From: Viridibacillus soli | Lineage (GTDB): Bacteria; Bacillota; Bacilli; Bacillales_A; Planococcaceae | Length of the DNA stretch: 64,000 bases | NCBI RefSeq assembly: GCF_016612995.1 | Contig: NZ_JAEOAH010000015.1 | Span: 1-64,000 of the forward strand | Direction: 5' to 3' | In this document: positions 25,589 through 34,659 of the stretch, one piece after another | Layout: every line of letters begins with the position of its first letter | Position numbering within the stretch: position 1 is the first letter of the stretch | Notes under the pieces: generated by a model | Told to the model about the DNA's origin: nothing | Seen by the model: the letters and a program-made list of their open reading frames with translations, nothing else | Database searches by the model: none | Made by a program: the position numbers and the translations under genes

Positions 25589-26083
25589 TTATATAATAGG
25601 AGCAAAATTCGCATTTATAATCTTTGCTAAATCGGCTGGTTGAATACAAATCTGCATACCAATCTTACCTGCACTTACAAAGATATGCTCAAGCGTTTCA
25701 GCTGATTCTTCTATGAATGTTGGGAACAGTTTTTTCATGCCAATTGGCGAACAACCACCTCTAATATAGCCTGTCATAGGTAATAAGTCTTTGACGTGTA
25801 GCATTTCTATTTTCTTTTCGCCAACAGCCTTTGCAGCCGCCTTTAAATTGAGCTCTGCTGCTACTGGGATGACAAAAACGAAAAATTTCCCTTTCCCTGC
25901 CGTAGAGACGAGCGTTTTATAAACCGTCTCGACAGGTTGTCCAATTTTACCTGCAACTGTAATGCCATCAACTTGACCATCTGTAATTTCGTATTCTGTC
26001 AGTGTGTACGAGACTTTCTTTTGGTCTAGTAAGCGCACTGCATTCGTTTTTTGTACTTTTGCGTTTTTAGCCAAAACATTCAC
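25589..26083 (-). CDS. ybaK: YbaK/EbsC family Cys-tRNA(Pro) deacylase
   Basis: 164-residue YbaK-type trans-editing enzyme that hydrolyses Cys mischarged on tRNA-Pro. The conserved [11 protein letters not shown], the catalytic Lys region and the [13 protein letters not shown] signature are present and length is normal. The start is uncertain: GTG at 26083 is very close to AGGAG, and TTG at 26074 ([12 protein letters not shown], the usual family start) is 11 bases away. Five bases separate it from the upstream 26089 gene, so the two are probably cotranscribed. Confidence 0.9.
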   Translation of the reverse strand: MNVLAKNAKVQKTNAVRLLDQKKVSYTLTEYEITDGQVDGITVAGKIGQPVETVYKTLVSTAGKGKFFVFVIPVAAELNLKAAAKAVGEKKIEMLHVKDLLPMTGYIRGGCSPIGMKKLFPTFIEESAETLEHIFVSAGKIGMQICIQPADLAKIINANFAPII

Positions 26084-26088
26084 TTCTC

Positions 26089-26787
26089 CTACGCAATACG
26101 ATAAAAACTAGGCTGTATTATTTTAAATCCGGATTTTGCTATTTGTACATGGTATGAATAGCGCGAAATTGCACGATCGAATAAACGCTGTTTAAGCTTT
26201 TGCTCAAGTGTTTGTGTTGTATTTATCGCTTGTTCAGTACCCGCTTGTACAATTTTATTATTATCAGCCTTTTCTATCGAAGCTTGTTGTTTTACTACGG
26301 TGATTTGACCATGTTTTTGCTGGGTTACTTCAACTACACTATCAGCAACTCTTATATCTTGTAGGGTCGGTTCCCCCTGTGTTAATGCTGAATGACGAAC
26401 TCTCTCTAATACTTTAATTGTTTTTTCGCGCGGAGAACCGGATAAAAAAACGGTCGGCACTTCCACCTGACTAGCAGCATTTGACGTTTTAGTTGTTTCT
26501 GAAACAACCGCTGTTAGCGGGGTCTGCTCCGTGTCATCTGTTGCTTTGGCACGAGATTCCTGATCCTTTTGTTGAATTTCACGAATAGCGGCTTGTACTT
26601 GTGGTTGATGTTCTTTTTCTTTTTTACCAGTTAACAAATCCATTAGCTCTTCTAATGCAGGGTTCGACTTTGGTTGGAAATACTGCGCTGTTTTACGATA
26701 AGCATCGCCTGCGTTCTTTTTCCTAAGAGCTCGTTTACGATTTTCAATGTCTGTATATTGATTGTTTAATAGAGCAGCTAATTTCAT
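26089..26787 (-). CDS. Hypothetical protein, low-complexity middle, conserved-looking ends
   Basis: 232 residues from the ATG at 26787 (AGAGGTGA 5 bases upstream). The N-terminus ([20 protein letters not shown]) and C-terminus ([22 protein letters not shown]) look structured and helical; the middle, rich in Gln, Thr, Lys and Glu, is likely disordered. There is no signal peptide or membrane segment. It is cotranscribed with ybaK. I do not recognise the family. Confidence 0.7.
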   Translation of the reverse strand: MKLAALLNNQYTDIENRKRALRKKNAGDAYRKTAQYFQPKSNPALEELMDLLTGKKEKEHQPQVQAAIREIQQKDQESRAKATDDTEQTPLTAVVSETTKTSNAASQVEVPTVFLSGSPREKTIKVLERVRHSALTQGEPTLQDIRVADSVVEVTQQKHGQITVVKQQASIEKADNNKIVQAGTEQAINTTQTLEQKLKQRLFDRAISRYSYHVQIAKSGFKIIQPSFYRIA

Positions 26788-26907
26788 GCAAATCACCTCT
26801 TTTCTAATATTTTTATAGTTAAAATCTATTTTACCATCATTGTCAGAAAATTCAAAAGGTCATTATCCTCATATATTCAAGTAAAACTTTTAGTGAAAAA
26901 TACCCAA

Positions 26908-27591
26908 TTACTCATCTTGGGCGCCTAATAGTTTTTTCAATGCTTCTGCCATTGCATTATTTTGCGGCTGCTCATCTTGTTTTTTCATAAATTTTTGGAC
27001 TAAATTTTTGGACTTCTCGTTTTGAAACTTTTGTGATTGCCTGTTTCTTTCTTTCGTTTTTCAAAGGCAGTTAATTTTTCACGATGACTGCATGAGCAGA
27101 CGAAAATTCGGCCGTCACCTTCCCCGCGAAGCTCCAATTTCTTATGACATACTGGGTAGCGTGCATTGGCCACCATCGATACTTTTTTCTTGTGACCGCA
27201 ACTACGATCCTGACAGACAAGCATCTTGCCACGTTTTCCATTTACCTCAAGCAGTAGCTTGCCACAATCCGGGCATCTTTTTCCTGTCACATTATCGTGC
27301 TCGAACTATTGATCGTTCTTTTTAATATCGCTAACTTTTTTAGAAAAACTAACCATATTATTAATGAAATCAGATTTTTTTTGCTGAACCTTTAGCAATC
27401 TTTGTTAATTCTCGTTCCCACTCTGGTGTTAATGCAGGTGATTTTAAATCAGTCGGAACTAACTCCAATAGTTAACTCCCCTTTGAAGTGGCATATAAGT
27501 CTTTGCCTTTTTTTCGATTAAAAATGAATTAAATAAGTTCTCAATAATATCAGCACGTGTTGCAACTGTACCAATATCTCCTGTTTCTTAT
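26908..27591 (-). pseudogene. Degenerate second topB (DNA topoisomerase III) 3' part
   Basis: Leftward from 27591 it reads ETGDIGTVATRADIIENLFN, then frameshifts, the linker in other frames, and an intact zinc-ribbon portion (GKRCPDCGKLLLEVNGKRGK, 27000-27290), and ends with NNAMAEALKKLLGAQDE-stop at 26908. It aligns with the last third of the intact TopB next door but is clearly divergent, so it is an old paralogue. The 5' two-thirds, with the active-site Tyr, are gone; at 27592 the sequence switches to an IS3-type fragment. Confidence 0.88.
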
Positions 27592-27744
27592 TTAGTATTG
27601 GGATATGGTATATCCCCTACATCTATTTACAGATGGATGTATGATTACTCTAAAAATTTAAATGAAATTTCCAAAGAAGATAAACGTTTAAAATACGAAG
27701 GTGAAATTCTTAAACAAGCGATGTCTATTATAACCACTAAATAG
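27592..27744 (+). mobile_element. IS3-family transposase OrfA remnant
   Basis: The frame reads GYGISPTSIYRWMYDYSKNL followed by a coiled segment ending EGEILKQAMSIITTK-stop, the helix-turn-helix and leucine-zipper end of IS3/IS150-type OrfA (compare YGISPSTI.RW...LKMENDILKQA). There is no start, no OrfB and no terminal repeats. It joins the broken topB copy exactly where that homology ends, suggesting an insertion followed by deletion. Confidence 0.78.
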
Positions 27745-27819
27745 GAATGCCTAAACAAATTTCCGCTTTGAAACTATGGTATATTAGACGGTACATAGTT
27801 AGTAAAGGAGTTCGAATAA

Positions 27820-30009
27820 ATGGCAAAAAGTGTAGTAATCGCTGAAAAACCTTCAGTTGCACGTGATATTGCAAATGTGTTGAAGTGTAATAAAAAAGGC
27901 AATGGATTTTTAGAAGGTGATAAATATATTGTCACTTGGGCATTAGGACATTTAGTAACGCTCGCAGATCCAGAAGTTTACGATAATAAATATAAAACTT
28001 GGAATTTAGAAGATCTTCCGATGTTGCCAGATCGTATGAAACTAGTCGTTATGAAGCAAACAGGCAAACAGTTCAATGCTGTCAAATCACAGTTAACACG
28101 TAATGATGTAAATGAAATCATTGTGGCTACAGATGCGGGAAGAGAAGGAGAATTGGTAGCACGTTGGATTATTGAAAAAGCCAATGTAAAAAAACCAATT
28201 AAACGTTTATGGATTTCATCTGTAACAGATAAAGCAATCAAAGATGGTTTTGCTAATTTGAAGCCAGGTAAAAATTATGAAAACCTCTATGCAGCAGCTG
28301 TAGCTCGCTCAGAAGCTGACTGGTATCTAGGCTTAAATGCAACACGTGCTTTAACAACACGCTTCAATGCACAGTTAAACTGTGGACGTGTGCAAACACC
28401 AACTGTCGCAATGATTGCGACACGTGAAGATGAAATTAAAAATTTCAAGCCACAAACATATTATGGTATCGAGGCGAAAACAGCTGATCAATTAAAGCTG
28501 ACATGGCAAGATACTAAAGGCAATTCACGTAGTTTCGATAAAGAGAAAATCGATGTCATTGTGAAAAAATTAGGTAACGGCAATGCCACAGTTGTGGAAA
28601 TTGAAAAGAAAATGAAGAAAACATTTGCTCCAGGTCTATATGATTTAACAGAATTACAACGTGATGCGAATAAAATCTTTGGTTACTCTGCTAAAGAAAC
28701 ATTGAATCTTATGCAAAAACTCTACGAGCAACATAAAGTCTTAACATACCCTCGTACAGATTCACGTTTCATTTCATCTGACATCGTTAGTACGCTTCCA
28801 GAGCGTTTAAAAGCTTGTGGAGTAGGAGAATATCGTCCATTAGCAAATAAGGTCTTAACTAAGTCGATAAAGACGTCTAAATCGTTTGTAGATGATAGTA
28901 AAGTGTCGGACCACCATGCAATTATTCCAACAGAAGGCTATGTGAACTTCTCTGCGATGACTGACAAGGAACGTAAAATTTATGACTTAGTCGTGAAACG
29001 CTTCTTAGCTGTTTTATTCCCTGCATTTGAGTATGAGCAATTAACGCTACGTGCCAAAATTGGCGATGAAAACTTTGTAGCTAAAGGGAAAACGATTTTA
29101 GCAAGTGGTTGGAAAGAAGTATATGAAAACCGATTTGACGATGAAGATGCAGCCGATGATGTGAAGGAACAATTATTACCACGCATTGATAAAGGTGACA
29201 CGTTAAATGTGAAACTCATTGTTCAAACATCAGGTCAAACAAAACCGCCAGCACGCTTTAATGAGGCGACATTACTTTCAGCAATGGAAAATCCAACGAA
29301 GTATATGGAAACACAAAATAAACAGCTAGCCGATACATTAAAATCAACAGGTGGACTTGGAACAGTAGCAACACGTGCGGATATTATTGATAAACTGTTT
29401 AATTCATTCCTTATTGAAAAACGTGGCAAGGATATTCATATTACCTCAAAAGGTCGCCAGCTATTAGACTTAGTACCCAATGAATTAAAATCGCCTACAA
29501 CAACAGCCAAATGGGAAATGAAACTAGAACAGATCGCAACAGGTAAGCTTAAAAAAGAAGTATTCATTAATGAAATGAAGCAGCATACAAAAGCGATTGT
29601 CGTAGAAATCAAATCAAGCGACAAGAAGTATAAGCACGACAATATCTCATCTAAATCTTGCCCAGATTGTGGCAAGCCAATGCTTGAGGTTAACGGTAAA
29701 AAAGGCAAAATGCTTGTCTGCCAAGACCGCGAATGTGGTCACCGTAAAAATGTCGCACGCGTTACAAACGCGCGCTGCCCACGATGTAAGAAAAAGTTAG
29801 AATTACGCGGTGAAGGTGACGGTCAAATCTTCGTATGTAAATGCGGACATCGTGAAAAGTTATCTGCTTTTGAAGCTCGTCGTAAAAAAGAAGGCGGCGG
29901 TAAAGTGGATAAACGTTCTGTGCAGAAGTATATGAAGCAACAGGAAAAAGAGGCTGAACCAATTAATAATGCCTTTGCGGATGCACTGAAAGGATTAAAA
30001 TTTGATTAA
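27820..30009 (+). CDS. topB: DNA topoisomerase III (type IA)
   Basis: 729-residue type IA topoisomerase. The Toprim domain has Glu9 (IAEKPS) and ATDAGREGE (Asp105 on); the catalytic Tyr is about residue 310 in LTYPRTDSRFIS; NCGRVQTPTV marks the active-site region. The C-terminus carries a zinc-ribbon (CPDCGKPMLEV...CGHRK...CPRCKKKLEL) that binds DNA. It relaxes or decatenates single-stranded regions during replication and recombination. AAAGGAG precedes the ATG. Complete and intact, unlike the paralogue on the opposite strand just to its left. Confidence 0.96.
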   Translation: MAKSVVIAEKPSVARDIANVLKCNKKGNGFLEGDKYIVTWALGHLVTLADPEVYDNKYKTWNLEDLPMLPDRMKLVVMKQTGKQFNAVKSQLTRNDVNEIIVATDAGREGELVARWIIEKANVKKPIKRLWISSVTDKAIKDGFANLKPGKNYENLYAAAVARSEADWYLGLNATRALTTRFNAQLNCGRVQTPTVAMIATREDEIKNFKPQTYYGIEAKTADQLKLTWQDTKGNSRSFDKEKIDVIVKKLGNGNATVVEIEKKMKKTFAPGLYDLTELQRDANKIFGYSAKETLNLMQKLYEQHKVLTYPRTDSRFISSDIVSTLPERLKACGVGEYRPLANKVLTKSIKTSKSFVDDSKVSDHHAIIPTEGYVNFSAMTDKERKIYDLVVKRFLAVLFPAFEYEQLTLRAKIGDENFVAKGKTILASGWKEVYENRFDDEDAADDVKEQLLPRIDKGDTLNVKLIVQTSGQTKPPARFNEATLLSAMENPTKYMETQNKQLADTLKSTGGLGTVATRADIIDKLFNSFLIEKRGKDIHITSKGRQLLDLVPNELKSPTTTAKWEMKLEQIATGKLKKEVFINEMKQHTKAIVVEIKSSDKKYKHDNISSKSCPDCGKPMLEVNGKKGKMLVCQDRECGHRKNVARVTNARCPRCKKKLELRGEGDGQIFVCKCGHREKLSAFEARRKKEGGGKVDKRSVQKYMKQQEKEAEPINNAFADALKGLKFD

Positions 30010-30014
30010 TTTAG

Positions 30015-30052
30015 AGTGGACAACAGAATTTATTCTGTTGTCACTTTTTTTC
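30015..30052 (+). terminator. Intrinsic terminator of topB
   Basis: GACAACAGAA / TTCTGTTGTC hairpin followed by a run of seven T. Confidence 0.92.
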
Positions 30053-30059
30053 TTCTTTT

Positions 30060-30969
30060 GAAAAGTTCATCGAAGTTCATTCAAATGAACCGGATACTAA
30101 CAAAAAATCCGACGTAATTGTAAGCGACACTAGCGATATTTTAGACCCAAGTAATCCTAATGAAAAAATAGAATAGGCATACATAATAATATCCCAAACT
30201 ATATTTGTTGTTTCACACTCATATGTATCTCACCTTTTTATTTACCATTTCTTAAAGAACTATAAAAACAAATGTTCTAGCAACATAATAAGAAAATGTT
30301 TTATTAAAACCTACTTTTTTAACGAGAAAATCTGTTAATACCTCTTCCACAGTTCCTTCAAATTGCACAGCATAATCTAAAAAAGTAGTAATAGATTTCC
30401 AATGGAATACAACTAACTCTTCCGGTAGCTGTTTCTATTTTCTTAACCATTTTATCTCAAGCAGTTCAAAATAAAAAAACGGGAATTGATTTAAGAATCC
30501 CCTAATAACCATTCCTATTTTCCTAATTAGTGATCGTTAGACTTTTATATCAAAATGATTTTCTTTCTCTGAGAAAATTATTTTATATATTGCACAAAAT
30601 AGGATAACTTAACAAAAAAAGATAATACTATTAAATTGGAATTGCATTCCCCTCCTCCTTTCCAAAATAGAATAGGAGATGGAATGTAGGAATACTGCAT
30701 AGCCTTAGTTCGATTAACTATGTCCACTTTTCTTTTTTCATCTCCAGTAAAGGATTTGAGTGAAAACGCACCAAATATTATTAAGTCAAAATTTTCAAAA
30801 GCGAACAGAGACACTAAGCTTCTCCATTCGTTTTTCTATTACATATATTGTTTACGCCAATGTAGCTGTTCTTTAGATGCTATTTGCTGTTCAATGGCTT
30901 CGTCTCAATGATTTATCAGTGTATTCCACACTCACGCATATAATATATCCTTTCCTTTGTCTAGACGCT
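30060..30969. other. Gene-poor, AT-rich stretch with decayed coding scraps
   Basis: About 900 bases without a convincing gene. At 30060-30174 (+) a frame ends KKSDVIVSDTSDILDPSNP...stop, without a start. At about 30270-30435 (-) a frame reads LPEELVVFHWKSITTFLDYA and continues to FVFIVL-stop, again without a start codon or ribosome site. Both look like tails of lost genes that I cannot identify. The rest shows only short hairpins. Confidence 0.5.
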
Positions 30970-30998
30970 GAAAAAACCGCCCTATATGGACGGTTTTC
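30970..30998 (-). terminator. Intrinsic terminator of the flavin reductase gene
   Basis: AAAACCG / CGGTTTT hairpin (loop CCCTATATGGA) with flanking A run giving U's leftward, 18 bases past the stop. Confidence 0.8.
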
Positions 30999-31015
30999 AT
31001 TAAAATGACCAAAGA

Positions 31016-31579
31016 TTAATGTTGGTCGATTGGTTCTTTTGGAAGGTCTTTACTTAGTTCACAGTACTTCGCGAAGACGCGGACCAATTCTTGTAGACGT
31101 TCACGAACGTTTTCATCGATAATGTTATTCTCTTTATCGAAATGACTAGCATGCGTATAAACGTAGTTTGGTGTTACGAGTGCACGGAAGTAGTCGAGGA
31201 TTGGTTTTAGTTGGTTTTCTACTACTAAATGATGTTGTTGTGTACCACCATTGGCTACGATTGAAACTGGTTTGTAGCGCATTGCTTTAGGATGTAGGAA
31301 ATCAAATGTATTTTTTAACACGCCAGGAATCGATCCTTGGAAGATTGGTGTTGCTATAATATAGCCATCCACTTCTTCGAATTTTTTCACGAGTGTTTTC
31401 ATATCATCATTATATTGATCAAATGGGCGACCATCGACAAATTGATGTTCGAAGTCAGCTAGATGCAATAATTCAAGCTCTAGGCTGCTATCAAATTCAT
31501 TAATATATATCTTAATTTGTTCTAAAATTGCTCCTGTTTTTCTTCCGATAATTGTACCGTCTACGAGTAAAATCTTCAT
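31016..31579 (-). CDS. NAD(P)H-dependent FMN reductase-like flavoprotein
   Basis: 187-residue flavodoxin-fold protein of the NADPH-dependent FMN reductase family. The conserved FMN/phosphate region appears as GYIIATPIFQGSIPGVLKN and ANGGTQQHHL. Members reduce FMN, azo dyes, quinones or supply flavin to sulphonate monooxygenases; the substrate here cannot be told. The ATG at 31579 is 8 bases after GGAGG. Single gene; no sulphonate or azo gene nearby. Confidence 0.86.
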   Translation of the reverse strand: MKILLVDGTIIGRKTGAILEQIKIYINEFDSSLELELLHLADFEHQFVDGRPFDQYNDDMKTLVKKFEEVDGYIIATPIFQGSIPGVLKNTFDFLHPKAMRYKPVSIVANGGTQQHHLVVENQLKPILDYFRALVTPNYVYTHASHFDKENNIIDENVRERLQELVRVFAKYCELSKDLPKEPIDQH

Positions 31580-31859
31580 AGATGTTACCTCCAATTCAAA
31601 ATTCCTATCGCTATTGTAACAAATGCAGATTCGTTATATAAGGTGACAAGCTCGTTTTTGACACAATTTCAGTCTTTAGACGGAACATAAAACTACATTT
31701 TTCGCCAGAACATTAAATAAATGCCTGCATAAGCAAAGCGTTTTGCTATATTAATCTCCATTATTCAAGGTATTCAAAATACATTCCATATTCCAAGAAT
31801 TATATGGTACCAAAAAGTGCCACTCTGCTTTGTAACACCTTGAATAGATATTGATTTTG

Positions 31860-32669
31860 CTATTCATTATCTAATGGTTTATCTACCTTTTCATCTTCTC
31901 CAGCTTCTGTCTCTAGGAAAACTTCTTTGCGTTTCTCCCAATTAAATATCGGCTCTTCATCAAATTCTTCTTCATGATGTCCAGTAATTTTTTCTACTAC
32001 TCCCTTTGATGGCTCCATCATTAAAATTGCTGTGGAATCATACACTGCTACCTTTTGTTTTTTACTATAAAGAGCAATAATATGCATTGCTTCTGCTAAT
32101 TTTTTTGCAGGAATTGCTCGATATTTTTTTAACGCTCCAAAGAATACAGGTTTCAATAAATTTATCGCTACTCCACCGAGATTTTCCGCGAGGCGCAATT
32201 CCTCACGATTCCCCATTAATAATGACGGTCTAAAAATCGACAGTTGTGGTAATTCTAAAGCGATTAAATTATGTTCCATTCTCCCTTTTACTCGATTGTA
32301 ATAGAACTTAGAGTTTTCATTCGCACCCATTGCAGAAATAACGAGTACATGCGGAATACCTCGCTTCTTTGCGATGGACGCAATATTTAATGGATATTCA
32401 AGATCTACTTTTTCAAAGGTTGCTTTTGATCCTGCTTTTTTTCGCGTCGTTCCAAGGCAGCAATAAAGCTCATGCGCAAATTCGAAGTCATTCTCCTCTA
32501 GTTGATCAAAATGACGAACTTTCACAACGAGCTTTGGATGCTCATACTTTAATTCGCGGCGAGCAATTACTGTGATCTCTACATACTCTTCACTTTCACA
32601 AAGGCATTTGACAAGCTCTTGTCCCGTCAAACCAGTTGCCCCAACGACAATCGCTGAACGCATTAACAT
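31860..32669 (-). CDS. NAD(P)-binding SDR of the HTATIP2/TIP30 type
   Basis: 269-residue atypical short-chain dehydrogenase: Rossmann motif VVGATGLTGQELV at the start, LYCCLGTTRKKAGS and the central VLVISAMGAN and FYYNRVKGRME segments match the HTATIP2-like (SDR_a5) group. The C-terminal ~50 residues are acidic (EEEFDEE...EAGEDEKVD) and likely flexible. Role unknown in bacteria. The ATG at 32669 lies 12 bases after AAAGG, so the next ATG (32663) is an alternative. Confidence 0.82.
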   Translation of the reverse strand: MLMRSAIVVGATGLTGQELVKCLCESEEYVEITVIARRELKYEHPKLVVKVRHFDQLEENDFEFAHELYCCLGTTRKKAGSKATFEKVDLEYPLNIASIAKKRGIPHVLVISAMGANENSKFYYNRVKGRMEHNLIALELPQLSIFRPSLLMGNREELRLAENLGGVAINLLKPVFFGALKKYRAIPAKKLAEAMHIIALYSKKQKVAVYDSTAILMMEPSKGVVEKITGHHEEEFDEEPIFNWEKRKEVFLETEAGEDEKVDKPLDNE

Positions 32670-32815
32670 AATTGTTCACGACCTTTCCTAAACTATATAC
32701 CGTCAAAAACAGCACATAGTTTAGCTTGTATATCTAATATTCTATTGATTTATCAGACATAATTATCAATTTTTCACCATAAAGTAGATAGATAAGCTGA
32801 AAGGATGGGATTTGA

Positions 32816-33895
32816 ATGACTAATAACCAAACAGAAAACTATTCTAAAAAAACAATTGCATTTGCGGTGGAGGTTTCAGCGCATAATGATTTATACCCCG
32901 TAGAAAGAATTGCTACCCTTGTAAAACTGTTCAACGATGAAAAAATTCGAATTTTCATAAAGCAACCTTCTGAGTTAGCATTGAAAAAGCTAGCGGCTAC
33001 TGGAATAGAGCCTATTTCTTACCGCGATCAAAAGCAGTTGCTTCAATATATAACAAAACTAAAACCTGATTTACTTGTACGTGATGGCATAAATACAGAA
33101 CTAGAAGATACGGAAAAATTAAAAGAAGTTGTACCTGCCATCGTCCATTTCGATGATTTTGGTGAAGGTGGCAAAGCAGCCGATTGCGTGCTACATACAC
33201 TTTATAGAGAAGTCCGTGAAAAAGTAGATCCTCATTATTTAACAGGACCCTCTTCATTTGTTGTGCCCGAAAAAATTGCTGCCATTACACCGATTGAAGA
33301 CGAAGGGGATCGGCCTCATATCGTCGTCGCATATGAAGGTAGCGATCCCGAAAATTTAACGTATCGAACTATGAGGCATCTAATGCAACTACAAATTCCC
33401 GTACGCATTTCGGTATTAGTTGACCCATCTTATGCACATGGTATAGATGAATTAAAAATGATGGCGTTAAGCCGCAGAAATATTACCATTATCCAAGCAG
33501 CTGATATGCTCGAACCATTACTTGCTGAAGCTCAAATCGTCATCTGCTCAGCGAGTTACACACCTTATAAAGTAGCTGTTGTTGGCATCCCATGCATCGT
33601 CATTTCACAAAATGAAACTGAGATTATGCATGCATTCCCTCGCGATCAAAATGGCTTTATCCATCTCGGAAGTGGTCGTAAGTTAAAACAATCTCACTTA
33701 CAAAATGCCGTCATGGAATTACTCCTACATGAAGCACGCTGCGAACGTGCTATTCGCAACCAAAAAAAGCTCGATTTGCAAAGCAACAACCATTACATCC
33801 ACTCCATGCTGATTAATTTTGCACAAAGAACACCAAAAACACAGGCGTTTTTAGTACAAGATCACACCAAGAAATCGCCACGTATGATACAATAA
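32816..33895 (+). CDS. PseG/SpsG-like GT-B fold protein
   Basis: 359 residues of soluble, two-lobed appearance. The first half has an alternating beta-alpha pattern with KPDLLVRDGINTEL and VHFDDFGEGGKAADCVLH, which resembles the Asp-rich signature of PseG/SpsG nucleotide-sugar hydrolases and GT28-like glycosyltransferases. The second half (ADMLEPLLAEAQIVICSASYTPY...VGIPCIVIS) resembles the nucleotide-binding lobe of the same fold. No surface-polysaccharide genes are nearby. An isolated member with unknown substrate is the best reading; it could equally be an uncharacterised GT-B protein. Confidence 0.6.
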   Translation: MTNNQTENYSKKTIAFAVEVSAHNDLYPVERIATLVKLFNDEKIRIFIKQPSELALKKLAATGIEPISYRDQKQLLQYITKLKPDLLVRDGINTELEDTEKLKEVVPAIVHFDDFGEGGKAADCVLHTLYREVREKVDPHYLTGPSSFVVPEKIAAITPIEDEGDRPHIVVAYEGSDPENLTYRTMRHLMQLQIPVRISVLVDPSYAHGIDELKMMALSRRNITIIQAADMLEPLLAEAQIVICSASYTPYKVAVVGIPCIVISQNETEIMHAFPRDQNGFIHLGSGRKLKQSHLQNAVMELLLHEARCERAIRNQKKLDLQSNNHYIHSMLINFAQRTPKTQAFLVQDHTKKSPRMIQ

Positions 33896-33975
33896 TAAAA
33901 AAGCTGTGATGAATTTTGTCGCAATCCCTGAAATAGACGCCGCAATGAACGAAATCTATATAAAGGAGCATTTCC

Positions 33976-34161
33976 ATGCCTACGAAAGCCGAAATCGAAT
34001 ACCAAATATTAGAACTAAAAAGCGACTATATCCGTCAACAAGGTGACATCGAAAAACTCGATTCCATAGGTAACGGATCCGCAGTCGAACAGGCCGAAAA
34101 ACGCCTGCAAGACATGGAGCAACAACTAGCCGAATTGAACAAACAACTCGCAGCGTTGTAA
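33976..34161 (+). CDS. Small coiled-coil protein
   Basis: 61 residues, MPTKAEIEYQILELKSDYIR and on, predicted to be almost entirely helical with heptad-like spacing of Leu/Ile (LEQ..L..MEQQLAELNKQL). AAAGGAG precedes the ATG at 33976. No membrane segment. Its stop codon lies inside the stem-loop of its own terminator. Function unknown. Confidence 0.75.
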   Translation: MPTKAEIEYQILELKSDYIRQQGDIEKLDSIGNGSAVEQAEKRLQDMEQQLAELNKQLAAL

Positions 34162-34178
34162 CACTGCGGGTTTTTTTA
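34149..34178 (+). terminator. Intrinsic terminator overlapping a stop codon
   Basis: CGCAGCGTT / AACACTGCG stem (34149-34168), then GG and seven T. The TAA of the small coiled-coil gene (34159-34161) is in the loop. Confidence 0.88.
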
Positions 34179-34185
34179 TTGTGAA

Positions 34186-34517
34186 TGCTGAAGGCGCTCG
34201 TTCAGCTGCGACAAGCGTTGCAGTTCTCGAATCAAAGTCATCTTTTCAGGCTTTGACCGAGAGAACGGAAACGACCTCGAGCAGCTAGCGCCTGAAGCTG
34301 GATGAATTAAATGCTGAAGCGGCCCGTTTAGACTCGACAAGCACTGGAACTTTTGAAACAAAAGCATCTTTCCATCTTTTGTCCGAGAAAGTGGAAGTGA
34401 CCTCGAGAGTCTGGCCGCTGAAGCTGGATATCTCATCTAAATGCTTCGGACGCCCGTCTAGCCCCGACAAGCACTGGAAGGCCCGAACACAAGACACTTT
34501 TTGTGGTGTGCCGAGCT
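34186..34517 (+). repeat. Hairpin-repeat cluster B (two full units and one truncated)
   Basis: Units at 34186-34302 and 34312-34428, then a unit beginning at 34442 that keeps its first half (CGCCCGTCTAGCCCCGACAAGC...) and ends near 34517 in unrelated sequence. Same family and strand sense as cluster C. Here the cluster follows a terminator and precedes the leader of the ABC-F gene, so it may be part of that leader or untranscribed. Confidence 0.88.
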
Positions 34518-34659
34518 ACACCCTATTTTTCAAACAAAAACAAAATTCAAACTACTAACTATAACAAAGAATACGACTTGCCTCGTTTGCATTCATGCTT
34601 TCGAACACGGATATTTTCTTAAAGGTGCAATTATCGTATTTCATATGGAGGACAAAAGA

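Noticed and set aside
31740-31850. Possible terminator for the TIP30-like gene (ATTCAAGGT / ACCTTGAAT)
   Set aside because: The arms are about 90 bases apart with no U tract, so it is unlikely to act as an intrinsic terminator.
34501-34659. N-terminal extension of the ABC-F protein to position 34501
   Set aside because: A strong GGAGG-spaced ATG at 34660 begins the family's normal N-terminus; the upstream frame includes the end of a repeat and leader sequence.
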